The notes under the pieces are model-generated. The model did no database searches. It saw only the letters and a list, made by a program, of their open reading frames with translations, and was not told the DNA's origin. Source: Pogona vitticeps (lineage: Eukaryota > Chordata > Lepidosauria > Squamata > Agamidae). From it: a DNA stretch of 64,000 bases. The position numbers and the translations under genes were made by a program. Below are positions 47,774 through 62,818 of this stretch, piece by piece (the first letter of the stretch is position 1; each line of letters begins with the position of its first letter). The stretch is taken from assembly GCF_051106095.1 (NCBI RefSeq), contig NC_135784.1, positions 153,547,428-153,611,427 of the forward strand, in the 5' to 3' direction.

Positions 47774-47945
47774 GATAAAAGGAACATGCCAAGCTGTCTC
47801 CTATGAGATATGACTCTTTGTCCATCTAGCCCAGTAGTGCTCTCGGGCGGAGAAGGGGGTTCCCCATTAGCAGCTCCTTCTGCCTGAAGATGTCAGGGAT
47901 TGAAGTTGGAACCTTTTGCATGCAAACCATGCACATTTCTATTGA
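47774..47945 (-). mobile_element. tRNA-derived SINE
   Basis: Minus strand: TGCATGGTTTGCATGCAAAA, GGTTCCAACTTCAATCCCTG (tRNA B-box-like), then GGGCTAGATGGACAAAGAGT. This is the common squamate SINE whose head reads like TTTGCATGCAGAAGGTCCCA. Confidence 0.6.
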
Positions 47946-50900
47946 TTGGTGACCCCTCTCCCCTGAGATAATATACAGACTTTCAGTACTGGCAATCTGT
48001 ACTTGCAGGTGTGCTCAGGGCAGAAAGAAATAGTAATAGGCCTATGAAAACTCAGCCAATTACCTAATGATTAAGTGTAGGCTTCTTCTGCATTTACTCT
48101 GTATCAGAAGTGTTTAGACGGGAAGACTGAATGCAAGGTGACCTTGGTGCTACACTATTATTGCTCTGTGCCTTTACAGAATAAAACACAAGAGTGTGCT
48201 TTTAAAAAATCAATGCAGCTTCCTTTTTCTTCCTTTCTAAGCTAATGAAAATCCATTCATCACTGTGAAATTGATAATTCAAGGACTGGTCTTCACATGC
48301 TTGGAATGATAAAGCTACTTAAATAAAAGGACCATTTATTTTGTTGTTACACCCATAACTCCCTCCAAAGAGTAAAATCAGTTGTCATAACCACTATCTT
48401 CCTAACACAATACATATGACATTCCACTGATTAAAAAAAAAAAAGACAACAGAACGACACTTTGTAGTACACCAGTGTGTTACATTCAAGAATTATTTCC
48501 TGTTGATGATAAATTCATTTTGCTTTGCATTATTTGGCTCTCATAAGAATTTCTATATATAAACTTCTCAGTGGATCAGATAAAATCAACATTATTAATG
48601 TGTTCCTAAAACAGAAAATGGTGTTGTGCCTGTCAAACCATGGTGAAGAAAGTATGATCATTCAAGATTTTAGATATGAATGTTTTTCGGTCTTTAGGAC
48701 ACCTAAAGAATATATAGTGAGAATAATAGTGGTACTAAAAATAATGCAGTGGAAGGGGTGCCTTCTTCTGAAGTGTAACGTCACTTCTACCATTCAGTTG
48801 CAAAGTTGTGTTCTATGAGTAATAACCCTTTAGTTCTGTTTAGCAGGGTGATGAGAAGTTGCATTTGAGATAGCATGATTTTGTGAATGTTGTAAGCCTG
48901 TTTTCAAGACTTATGTCAAATGATATGAAGAATGAGTGTAATTCATGGGTTATGACTTGAATTGAAAACCTCCTGCATTAATCCCATAAAGTACTCTTTC
49001 ACTACCTGATGGCCTGTGAGGAGTCATTACTGCCCTTTCAACCAGAAAGAGCAGAACTCAGACTATTCCCCCCCCCCACTTAATTTACCACTCCAAAATA
49101 GTAACTGAACATACATACAAGAGCTCATTTAAATACTCTAATCAAAATGATATTTCAACAAAAATTATGCATTTTCATTTCAGGGGTGGGGAATGAAAAT
49201 AAAAATAAATGACAGCAGTGTAAATATATTTTAACTGTTCTCAATTACCGGTATTTCGAGATTTGTCTGATATATATTTTTTGACCAGTTTTCTCTTTAA
49301 AAAAGTGCTGGTCCTGCTTGATAAACTAAACATTTTCCCCGTTTATTGGAATTTTAAAAAATTTCTACTCATTTTTGTGTGGCACTGTTATCATATGCCA
49401 TTAATGAGATTGTTCATTCCCTAACAAGATTTCCCAAACATTCTAAGTTTTCCAACATCTGTGAAGTCTGGCTGATTTAAACAATCGCTTCAAACAAACA
49501 AGATAAATGGAAAAATAATGCAGCACACAAACTAGAAGGAAAAAAAATGACTGTTCATTTTAGTAGATGGACAAAGGCAACAGCTTTAAAGCTGTTTGTT
49601 AATAACTTTTATTCTTAAGCAAAGCTAGTAATGTAAGAAATTTCAAGTATCGCTAAATAATGACCCAATGTAAATATAGATAGCAGGGCATTTTTACTAA
49701 AATTGCTTAATAAAATTTGACAGCACAAACACTACAATGTACCAAGCGTTCCATATGAAATGATAGTCCAGCTAAAGAACAATGGTGACATTCAGCCAAA
49801 TCTTGCATAGAAGTGGTCAAAATATATTGCACCTTGGAACCAAAATACAATTTAAATATTTCTGTTGTAAATATAATTTTGCAATAAGGCAAAATTAAAT
49901 AAAACACTTTGCTGTTTCTGTTTGGGAGGATTTTTTTCCCCTCTCTGGGGATGTATATAAGTTGACATAATCTCAGAAGTGGAAAAAAAGAAAAATGTAT
50001 TTCCTATAGAGAAAGATATAAAATTAAACATGGACATTGGCATAAGCCAGAAGCCATTCTATTTAATTTTTTTGTAGTCCTTTGTTATTTACAAAAAGGC
50101 ATGCCAATAAAATAAAATGATATATTACAGTATTTATAGTATTCTTTTAAAAAGTTCAACCACACTTTTCAGCTTCTGTTGTTGTCGTTGTGCTGTTTAC
50201 AATGTTGCCTGTACATATGCATGTAATTTTTATTATACACATTGTAGGAATAAGTGGGGTAAGTCTAACAGGATAGAAATATTTTGTTTCTTGTGGTATC
50301 TGGCACAGCAGAATTATTCCACTGTTGTCATGATAGCTAGACTATGCATTTTAAAAGTCCAACTTGGCACAGATGTCTATCAAACAGCTTCCTTTCTAAG
50401 TGACCCGTGTAGTAGGCATCTAGGTTGCGAGATTGTATAGATCAAGCCTCTGCCAGTTAACTAAAAGGCGTTGCTATTGTTTTGTTTTCCTTTGCTTTTG
50501 GAAATATTTTGAGCAGTTACTTATACACTTTTTTGCCCTTTTAGACGTATAATTTATTTGGTCCACATTCAAACAGCTTGATGTCTTTCTGTACATGCCC
50601 TTTACAACCTAGCATGCTAAAAATAATTAGCAGCACACTCTCCCCCTCCCCACCTTCCCTCTAAGCTGCATGATGGAACGGAGTCTTGGTTATAGTGCAA
50701 TGCAATCTTTGGGTTACTCCCCAAACCTGTGCCCTTTGGTGAAAAAAAGCACACATTGTTGATGATTGACTTATTGAAGAGCGATATAATGGAACGTTTC
50801 AAGATGCTGAAAGATGTCCAGGTATTAACTACACACACAGAACTTAATTTCCCCCCTACCCTCACCCAGGTGAAACTCCCATAAATTTAGAGATAAGACT

Positions 50901-52379
50901 AGTTGAGAGGTAGCTCTTCTTCCCTACCTGAATTTGCAGGACTGTTAAACTTATTACTTATTTCAACAGGCGTGGGGTGAAATGTGAGATTGGTGAAGGC
51001 ACACATCATATATGACACTGTTTCTCTCAGCACTGCGCCCACATCACACTGCTACTTGGCTTATTAAAAGTAAGATGTCCTTCTTCACGGTTATGTCAAA
51101 GTGTTTTTTTTTGTTCTCTCCCCTCCCCCCCCGAAAAAGATCAGCTGGAGAAGCAAATAAAATCATGCAGCACCAGAATGTAAGCTGCAGGAAATCTGTC
51201 AGTGGGAGAACTGCTAAGTAGTCCACTCTTCTAGAAAACAGCTTGGTGCCCTATCCTTACATTTTGCACATAATTGCTAAAACACCTAAAGAACGCAACA
51301 ATATGCATGTGAATATGGCACGCAATGCTGTAAACACCCCTTATCACCTCCCCTGCCGCTGAAAAGATTGCTTTATTAAATTATCCAAAATTGCACCTTT
51401 GGGAGATAATGTGCTGTTCCCTAAAGCACTTCTTATCTCTAACAGAAAAAGTGTACACTGCAAAACACAGGAGGAAGAGTAATCATAAATACTGTAACAC
51501 AAGATACAGAACAACTGGATGGGTCTTCCTAAAGCCCTGAAGTTCTCTTTAAAAGTGACATATTAGAAATCATTCTTGAGTGGGTTTTTTCCTAGAAGGG
51601 TTTTAAAGCAGCATTTTGGGGTTTTAATTTTTCTGTGTGTTTCCTTTAAACAGTGAAAAAAATATGGCTGCATGGAGGTGATTAAATATACACACAAATA
51701 GGTTTTCATTTTATACTTTTGCTTTTGTTTCTTCCTGTGGGAGGGTGCATGAAAAGTTTAAAAAAGCAACTTGGTGAAGGGCATAGTTATAGCTAAGAGC
51801 AACTCTCCAAATACAGTGTGCCGTAGTCAGTGGAGTGCCTTTGAACATATGGCTTAACACACGGTCTGGACAGCATATTGAGTGTCTTGTGGTTTTATGG
51901 TTCCTCATGCATGATTCCTGATCACAGCATGCCATCATGCAAATCATTTCTATGCATTGAAACGAGCACAATTGTATTTTATTTTATTTTTGGAATCAGC
52001 CTGAGCAAGTTTGGTAGGCTGAAAACACCTGATTACCCCCCATCTCTCAAACCACGGTGAAGCCCATATAATAAAGAAGTATGGAGATAATAAATTCCAA
52101 AGAAATCATGATGAGTAAATGACATGAGCTAAATTTCAGCTTTTGGTTGTTGCTCAATTTGTCCCCCCCCCTTCTAATTTTTTTTGTTTTTTTTTGTTTT
52201 TGCTGCTTAAACTAAATGTCAAGTACGAAAATCTAGTTTTGCATGAACAAACCAACCCTTGAAAATGACTTTTTCTGGGTTTTCTTTCAATAAAATGAGA
52301 AAAATAAAATCCATTTGGCTGCTTTGGAAAAAATATATGGATCCTAAAGCAGCAGGGTTTTATGCCCCTGTCAGTGTGT

Positions 52380-52416
<37 letters not shown>

Positions 52417-52754
52417 TGTGTGTGTCTTTTATTTTGCTTGTTTGTCCTAAGTTGCATTGACTGATGTGGAACATGCAGTATCCACCTGCCCAAATAGTAT
52501 AAAATCCTTTTTTCCGCCCTTGCATTGTTTCTTGTTGTTTTGTTTAAATATGTTTGTCTAGATGGGTCTGTTAAACAGGTGGTAGATCACTGCTTTGAGA
52601 TGCAACATGGTCACACAGGAAGCAGACTATGTTTGGTATAAGATCTTCAGATAGTGTCTCCACAGCTGTTCACTATTGATATATATTGTATCAGGAAGTT
52701 TGTAAACAATCTTTTCCACTCACAAGTTTTCTACAGTTATTATGATAGATCATC
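47946..52754 (-). other. Probable long 3' UTR of SCN8A plus flank
   Basis: Lies directly downstream of the SCN8A stop on the minus strand and is almost free of interspersed repeats, unlike the rest of the window. Human SCN8A has a 3' UTR of several kb (from memory), so this is the expected place. Minus-strand AATAAA hexamers occur near 52430, 51975, 51375, 49605, 49343 and 48333; which are used cannot be told. Only a (TG)n repeat at 52373-52426 breaks the sequence. Confidence 0.45.
52373..52426 (+). repeat. (TG)n microsatellite
   Basis: Imperfect TG run, which would be a CA repeat in the predicted SCN8A 3' UTR. Confidence 0.93.
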
Positions 52755-53900
<1,146 letters not shown>

Positions 53901-54959
53901 TTAAAGAAGATTGGACAGAGGGAGGAACAGTGTTACAATACTTACAATTCATCTGATTATCTTTTCCCTAAAACATGCAGTAGTTACAATTCAAAAATAC
54001 AATAGGAGGAAGATCACAGCTTTTATCACCATGCAGCCAATCACCATATCAGAACTATCTTTTAATATTTCAGCCTCAGTGAAACTGACAGCTCAGAAAG
54101 CCTCCCTGTATATTGGAGATTTTAACTTTTAATAAAACAACAATGAACCAACTGTAAAATGATAGGCATTGTATTTTGCGCCATTGCACCTAATTTTCTA
54201 ACAGTTTGATCCCCTTCCTATTTTATCTGTTATTTACAACCCAAAGAAGGGCAGAATCCAGTAGTGTTCTCCCACAAATCTCGCTATTGCCACTTGAATT
54301 AACAACCTCCACACCTGCTGCAGCCCTCCATATATCCTAAAAATCTGCAGCTGGGGAACCCTCTGGAGTGGGTTCCTTTGGCACGACACCACCTTGCAAA
54401 TGGAAGGGAAGGGAAAGGAAATCTTTATTCTGCTGATCTTGGATGCCTAAGTGCAGCATTGGATCTTAACTTTAACATCAAGAAGAAGAAGAAATATTTA
54501 TACCTTTCCTTTCCATTCAACTATTTAGTGGCCAAGATCCAATTTTGAAAGTTATGCTTTTGAAAAAGTGATGGCAGGAGAGATTTTTGGTAATTAAAGA
54601 CTTCCTCCTTTTTTCCCATGGTTTGTCCAACTTGTTAGTAAACCTTCCTATCAACCACCAGGGCTTCCCACCAACCAAACAGGAAGAGAGGACTATTAAA
54701 ACGTTTTCACCCTTAATCATTTCATCCATGTGTTGCTTCTGAGTACTGACTTCCTTATCAATTTTTGTGGAGCAGAGAAGGCTAATGTGTGAAAAGGAAT
54801 GCATTTTATAAAGTGGGGAAAGAGCTGCAAGTCAAATTAGAATCCACTGCACATACAGTTAGTTACTCAGAAATAAGTCCCACATTCACTGGACCTCATC
54901 CCATTAGAATTCTATTCCAAAACAGAGCCAAAATTGGGCTAAGTACACAATAACCATCA

Positions 54960-55391
<432 letters not shown>

Positions 55392-55659
55392 TTATGAACA
55401 GGAAGAAGACATGTCAGTTAATCTCACTAGATGATTCGTTACATATTCTGCTTTGTATTCAGTTTTTGGGTTCACCTAGCCCAAGGATCTCCCCACATTG
55501 GCTGGAAAGGGTTTGTGTTCCTCCCCTAAATAATGGAACATGAGAAACACAGCCAGATCTTCATAGAGCCTCTTGCAGAGGTGATAGGACTTGTGCTTCT
55601 AATATTTCCTGTGGGGAACTTTTGCACTTACAAGCTCTCAGCTGTCAAGACAGTTGCAG

Positions 55660-55765
55660 GAAGCACACTATTTGTTTGTTTGTTTGAAATGTTTGTGTAC
55701 TGCCCAGCTGACCATGCTCTCAAGATGGTTTGCAAGCATAAAGATAAAAATGATCAATAAAACCA
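55660..55765 (-). mobile_element. LINE 3' end in SCN8A intron
   Basis: Minus-strand tail with GGGCAGTACACAAACATTTC, then AAACAAACAAACAAA, of the L2/CR1 type seen elsewhere in the window. Confidence 0.5.
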
Positions 55766-55902
55766 ATGAAACACACACGACTCAACATTAAAGACAACTT
55801 TAGAGATAAAAATGAATATAAACCAGGGACAAATAAAAAGGTAGTGTCCGCCTGGCAGCAAACTGATATGTAGGTCTCTCCAGGGTGACCACTTTATACC
55901 TA

Positions 55903-56196
<294 letters not shown>

Positions 56197-56744
56197 TTAC
56201 TTTTTTAAAAAAATTCACAACAGGATTTCCTCAGAGAGGTACGCCTCAGCCATCCCCCTTGTACACTCCATCCGTATAAGCTTATTTCTGATAACTTCAA
56301 TTTTTTGGTTACCAATCACATAACAAAACGTACTAAATGTAAGATACACAAGCAAGGTAAATCACATGCTGTGACCCCACATATGAGGGTTTTTTTGTAA
56401 TTATGTGTGGCTAAGTCACTTATGACTTACGGCGATGCTATGACTAATGACTTTGAACAGACATATTATTAACAGTCCTGCTGAGGTCTTATAATGGAGC
56501 ACCTTTTTAAAAAATGTGCTAAACACATCATCTAGATTGACCCAACTGGTAGATCACCTCAATAGCTTTTCAGTACTTAGAATTTCTTGAACATGTTTCT
56601 ACTGTAGTTGTATGAACCAAAACAAAAGGACAAGCTGTTGCTTGAAATGAACGATACACAGTTATAGGTGGGAAGTGATTTGTGTGAAGGATAATTTGTT
56701 TGTGATCTCCAGCACAGTGTAATAGATAGAGTGATGGTTCGAAT

Positions 56745-57058
56745 CTGTGCTTGGCCATGGAAATTCACTGGGGTAGGATGGGTTGGAATTAGTAAAACTG
56801 CTCCTTGAGTATCTCACTTACCTTGAATGCCCTATTAGGATTGCTGTAAGTCATTGCCAACTTGATGGCACATAATGTAACATAAAATTATGGTAACATA
56901 AGGTAACGGCGTTCCATGTCTAGTCGCGCTGGCCACGTGACCACAGAAACTATCTTCGGAAAACTTTGGCTGTACGGCTTGGAAATGGGGATGAGCACCG
57001 CACTCTAGAGTTGGACACGACTGGACAAATTGTCAAGGGGAACCTTTACCTTACCTTA
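56745..57058 (+). mobile_element. SINE tail followed by 5'-truncated Sauria SINE, in the AT-AC intron
   Basis: 56745-56885 ends TTGCTGTAAGTCATTGCCAA and CTTGATGGCACATAATG (tRNA-SINE tail). 56901-57058 holds CGCGCTGGCCACGTGACCAC, GAGTTGGACACGACTGGACA and AGGGGAACCTTTACCTTACC of a Sauria SINE lacking its head. Confidence 0.7.
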
Positions 57059-57287
57059 ATGTAACGTAACATAATGTAACTAATTTGTTTTAACAAGTTT
57101 CTCTGGTGTGATGGAAAGTGACTGAAAAGGAAACCCTTATATCCTTATTCTGATAACTCATTCACAATGTGATGATGTGTGATTCCAGTGTGATTTTTTT
57201 TTTGCGTATGAACCATTCCTGAGAATTTAACCTTTGCTTAGCTACAGATTTGGGAAGTTTTGTAGGCTACTGAATATACAGAAGCTA

Positions 57288-57554
<267 letters not shown>

Positions 57555-58001
57555 CTAGAAGAAATGTTATTAAGATGTTCAAGTTTTAAAACTCTTATTT
57601 TAATTAATAGCTGGTCAAAATCTGACCATCAAATGCACTCAGAGGATATTGCTTCATATCCTAATGCTCCATGAAGATACAGTAAAGTGTACATAAAGCT
57701 TTTTCAGGAATATTTTTTTCCATTCATCAACATGCATTCATGTTGATGCATGACTCAGTGGCAAGTGAAGTGAATACTTAAGCCCCTGCCTGCACATCCC
57801 ATGCCATAAAATAGATTTCCTATGCACATAAAGGTGGCAGTGTGCTCAATGAGCAACTGGACTGAAATGATGGACTAAATCTTTTACTTTTCCCTGTGAT
57901 TTTCAGCTGCTATGACACTGCAAGGCAACCTTCCTTCCTAGTACGAAATAATAGCAGTTGGTGTATGTGTTTTTATGTAATAATCACTTTGTTATACTTG
58001 C

Positions 58002-58055
58002 CTTTCTAGAATCTACAGCTGCATACATTATGTCCATCCAGCCTTTAAAAGTAGC
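58002..58055 (-). CDS. SCN8A: SCN8A exon: domain III selectivity filter
   Basis: 54-nt exon, acceptor CTACAG, encoding ATFKGWMDIMYAAVDSRK. The Lys of FKGW is the K of the DEKA filter that selects sodium over calcium. The donor is GCAAGT (AAAG|GCAAGT), a GC splice site. Confidence 0.96.
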
Positions 58056-58424
58056 CTGTAGGGGAGGAAAAAGCACATTCTTTTTAAAAAAGAGAATAGT
58101 ATCCCCCCACTGCTGAAAAGGATGAAAAGAATGTGAAAAAAATATATATATAATCAGTGGCCCCTTGTAGATTACTTGACGTATAGAATACTAAACATTA
58201 AATGTGGAAACCTATCATTGTGTGAAGTCCACTTACAACTGCCATTGACAACAGAAGGAGGAAAGGGGAGAATTCCCTTTGCTCTTTGTATCCCCATGCC
58301 CTCTAGAACAGATTTTCAGGGAGCATGTGGGTCACGGGGGGGGGCAACAGGAAAAAAGCCTTATTGTATGAGTAGCCTTATTGTATTTATAAGACACTGG
58401 GTTTTACTTGTTATATTTCATTTG

Positions 58425-58650
58425 TTAGACCTTTAAATTTGTTTATTACCTTTCTATCTCAACTTCCAAAAATCCCAAAGGGGTGTGTTGTTGTTTTGTT
58501 TTTTGGTTGCTGTTGACATTGTGTGGGTCTTAGTATTTATGCATTTGTGGGTGGGTAGTTTTTTGTTTTGCTGTTAGCCAAGCTGAGTAGTGTAGTGCCT
58601 GGTCACTAGATGGGCAGGATACAAACAAACAAACAAACAAACAAACTGAA
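58425..58650. mobile_element. L2-type LINE tail fragments
   Basis: A minus-strand tail at 58430-58485 and a plus-strand tail at 58580-58645 ending in (CAAA)n, in an SCN8A intron. Confidence 0.4.
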
Positions 58651-61238
58651 AGGCACCATAGCCAATTATATGAACAAACAATCAGGTGGGGAAAAAAGAT
58701 TTAGAATGTAGGGATGGGCATTTCGTCTGACAGGTAGAGCTTAACTCAGGAAGCAGATGGTCAGGTCTGAGCTGAAGAGAGGTTTGGTCAGGCAGACAAA
58801 TGTCTCAGAAGTAGCCAAGGAGTTCTTTTCAAAGTGCAAATAATATCAAACAACCATTCTAGAAAAGCTTGTTTTTTTTTTACTGAGCAGTTCATTGGCT
58901 GAAATCCTGCGTGGTGTTTAGGGTGATGCATGGAATGCTTTTTACAGAGTAGGTATAGTGCTTTAAACAGAGCAACCAACAAACTTCACCTTTTTTTGAG
59001 TGTTTTGAAAATAAACCTCTTCTCCAGTACTAAAATCTGCCTGAGGGTTCACCTAGATAGCCAAAATACCCCCCAGCTTGCATCTGGCTACATTATGCTA
59101 AACATGGTTGCTTTGAGGTGTAGCATATCATTTGAGGTGATACTTGCATCCACATGCAAGGATTGACTATATTTTGAACCATCCCACTTGGACCCTCTTT
59201 TTCTTCAAAGGGAAAGAAAAACATAGCAAAAAAAAAAAATCCTCCTTTTCTCCTCCCCCCACCTCCCATTCTTTGCTTCATTATATTGGGAAACTGACAG
59301 CTTCTCCCTGCTCACCTATTGGGGAGGGGAAGAGAAGAAGTTTTCACATTTTTCCATTTGTTTTTCTGTGTGGCATGTCATATCAGTTCTTTTAAAAACA
59401 CACACACAAATGCCTTTGCTTCCTCTCTGAGATGTGATAAACAGATGGATGTAGTTAATTAATTTACACCTAAATGGCTTGAATCTCCTTTCAGGGAAAC
59501 ATTTTTCTCTGATAGGCTTTGAAAGGATTACATTGGGTGTATGTTGGCTTGGTTTTTATTTATTTTTTCTTTTAAACTGTGCTGCTTTTCCTGATTTCAA
59601 TTATTTGATGGCTTAGTGTTTTACGGAAATTATTTGTAATTGGCTGTGTGGGAATACTTTCCCTCTAAAAACATGAAGGTGTAAGTGAGTGAATCAATTA
59701 ATATGCAAGTACTGTACTATAATGGAGCTTGAGCATGCATTGTTAGTATACTTTTGGACTTTTGAATTAACCCAGACGTTGTCATCATCTGTCACTCTCC
59801 TCAAGCTTCGCTGGTCCCTCTGAGCCAACCCTCATAATATCTGAGAAGGTGGGCAGGGATGGGTATTCCCAGCAACAAGGTATTCTTGTGAGCTCTGCCT
59901 CTGCTGCAATGCAAAATTTTGTCCCTGCTTGATCCTGAATGGGCAATTAATGCTTGTTTGCTTCACAAAACATCTGCTTCTGGTGGAGGTGAATATCAGA
60001 AGAACTATTTGTTGACATGCATCCTCAGCACAGCCTGCCTTTTAAAAACATAGCTGGGGACTTGATAGGGCAAGTGCTTGCACTTCGAGACTTATTGCTA
60101 CACCACTGACAAGGTTAGAAATGCTAACTAGCAACATAGATGCTGAGGTTTGATTTTCTGTTGGATGCAAAGTCATGTGTACAAAAGAAGCTCTAGCAAA
60201 CAGCCAAGATAACACTACCTGCTTCTGTTCAAAAATAGACTAGTTATTTTAACATTTTAGTTTGTTTCATTTTTATCTATATTTTCTATATATGTCCAAT
60301 TGTGCAACAGTCTGATATGAGTAAAAAAAAAATACATGTCCCTCCTTCTATAGCCAATTTTTCAAATGAACATTGAGACAAGGGAGTTTCAACAGAGGAC
60401 ACTGGTAAGAGAAGCCACTGCACCCTGGAACAATCATCTCCAGGACAAAGCCTGGTCTGTGGCTCTCAAGGATATGACTGATCAGATAACTATGACTAGC
60501 CAGACTGACTGGAGACCATCTTCCATATATGAGATGCAATGAGGTGCAAGATATAATTCCAGGCTGGCCTAATCAGTGGGCTATGCTGCAAAGTTGAAGA
60601 TGATCTTGGGTAGGGATAGTGCATTATGACTTCAGCACACAGATGCATACAACAGCAGCACTGCTTGGTCCTCTAATAAGCCTCTCCACCATTGGCTAGG
60701 TTTCACTGATTAAGTCTTGGCACCCATCCATTTTCTGGTCACAGTGCAGGATTAGGTGGTAGGATTAGGTGGCCAACTAGGATTTTTTTTTGCATGTAAA
60801 AAACTGCGTACATGTTTGTGGGGCTCACTTCCCAACTACTATACAATTTGTACCTAGTGGGGTTTGAATACTTAGTTTTTGTGGGTATTCAGATAAATAA
60901 GGAGCTAAGTATAAGGTAGCTTTAAGTTGTTTGGTTCTTCCTGAGAATGGCCACTTATGGCTATGAGATCCAGGAGTGGCACAAGGACATGATTTGGGGC
61001 CAACCCATCTCACCCATCCAAAGTTGTGACACAGGGGCAGAGTGATCCTCAAAGGCTGCCCTCAACATTCAAACAGGCATGGTCACTGGGGGAAGAGTGT
61101 AAGAATCAGTGCAACTACCTGCAACTCAGATGTGTGCCAACACTGGACCATGCTTCGATCCCCTATGGGTCTATCAAGCAGCGGTTCTCAATTTTGATTC
61201 CAATGTTTTGGACTTCCGTTTCTAGAAGCGATAGGCAG

Positions 61239-62177
61239 TACAGTGGTGCCTCGCTTAACGATTGCCTCGTTTAGCGATGTTTTTTGCTTAACAATGGTTT
61301 TTTAAAAGAATTCTATGCATCATTTAATGATGTTTTCTATGGGCGATTTTCACTTAGCGATTTCGGGACCATGCTTCAGATAGCGAATTTTTAGGTCCCC
61401 TGTTTCGCTTAACGATGTCCGTTTTTTCAATTTTAAAAGTGTCTTAAAATGTTCAAAAATGTTTTAAATGCTTGGAATCATTAGTGCACCTTCTAAAACA
61501 TGTGCAAACTTAATTTGGCTTTGATCTACTTTTCGTTAATTTTTGGTGAATTTTTTCTCCCCCATAGGAAAGCATTAAAACCAACTTTTGACAGCTGTCA
61601 AAAGTTGGGCTCCATTGTTTCCTATGGGGGAGGAAAAAATTCACCAAAAATTAATGAAAAGTCAGCAACTGTTTTAAATGCTTGGGTTCATTAGAGCACC
61701 TTCTAAATCGTGTGCAAACTTAGTTTGGCTTCGTTCTGAGTCTTCCTTAATTTTTTGTGAATTTTCTTCTCCCCCATAGGAAAGCATGGAGCTGTCAAAT
61801 TTTGACAGCTGTCAAAAGTTGGTGAGGGAAAGAAATTCAGCAAAAATTAATGAAAAGTCAGATCAAAGCCAAATTAAGTTTTCACCCATTTTAGAAGGTG
61901 CACTAACGATTGCAAGCATTTAAAAGAGTTTTTGAACCTTTTAAGACACATTTAAATTTGCAAAAATGGACATCGCAAAACCATTGAAATGCATTGAATA
62001 GGCTTAACGATATTTCCTATGGGTTTTTTCGCTTAAGGACGGCAATCCGTGCCTATTGGAACGGATTAACCGGTTTTCAATGCGTCTTTATGGGAAAACG
62101 TGTTTCGCTTAACGATGTTTTCCCATAGTGATGTTTTTTTGGAACCAATTAACATAGTTAAGCAAGGCACCACTGTA
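61239..62177. mobile_element. Tigger-like MITE, copy 4 (939 bp), with internal inverted repeats
   Basis: Ends TACAGTGGTGCCTCGCTTAA and TAAGCAAGGCACCACTGTA. Inside, blocks such as AACTTTTGACAGCTGTCAAA, TCCTATGGGGGAG/CTCCCCCATAGGA and AGTGCACCTTCTAA/TTAGAAGGTGCACT recur in both orientations. No transposase. It is the largest of the five relatives in the window. Confidence 0.8.
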
Positions 62178-62533
62178 TGGCTAATATGCAAAGAATCTGG
62201 TCGTTCATGTCCCAAACATCCGAACGGCCAAAGATTGAGCTCCCAGGAGTCTCAAAAGACAGCCCAACCTTTTAAACCCTGGTTAGTGAATATGAGGCAG
62301 GTGGAAACATTCTGGGTCTCTTAACTTTCCTGAAACCAGCCTTAAGAATGAAACAAAACCTTGGCAGGCTACATTTCACTATCACTCTACAGAGGAAGAG
62401 AGGTTCCATCTGGTAGATGAGACTGTACGAGGACTTCACACAATGAAGCAATTTTAGGTTTCCAACATTTTTACAAGTACGAAATTATAAGCAACGTCTG
62501 CCAAGAGAAATCAAGCATGAAGCCAAAACTTAC

Positions 62534-62818
62534 AACTTGTAGAAGGGCCAGGTATCCTGCACCAACATTGTCAAAGTTAATTTTTACGTTCTTCCACCGG
62601 ATCTCTGTAGAGTTGGGCTCCATCAGTCTGAAACAGTCTGTCACGTTGTTAACTTCCTCTATCTCAAATCGATACTCTGCTGTCTCATTGAAGCAGTAAT
62701 GATATTTTCCAGCAAAAAGATTAACACCCATTATGCTGAAAATCAGCCAGAAGATAAGGCAGACCAACAACACATTCATAATGGATGGTATGGCGCCCAC
62801 CAAGGCATTCACAACCAC
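62534..62818 (-). CDS. SCN8A: SCN8A exon: domain III S5 and pore turret
   Basis: 285-nt exon, acceptor AATACAG, donor GTAAGT. Encodes [20 protein letters not shown] and [20 protein letters not shown] (S5), a variable extracellular loop with N-glycosylation sequons (NET, NVT, NST), and [15 protein letters not shown] of the pore helix. It is the first SCN8A exon in the window; the rest of the gene lies to the right. Confidence 0.96.

Larger units (their letters stand above)
58056..62533 (-). other. SCN8A intron between the two domain III pore exons
   Basis: Canonical GTAAGT...CTACAG intron of 4.5 kb. Contains L2 tails and the 939-bp MITE. The rest, 58650-61238, is AT-rich without recognisable coding or RNA genes. 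Confidence 0.8.
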
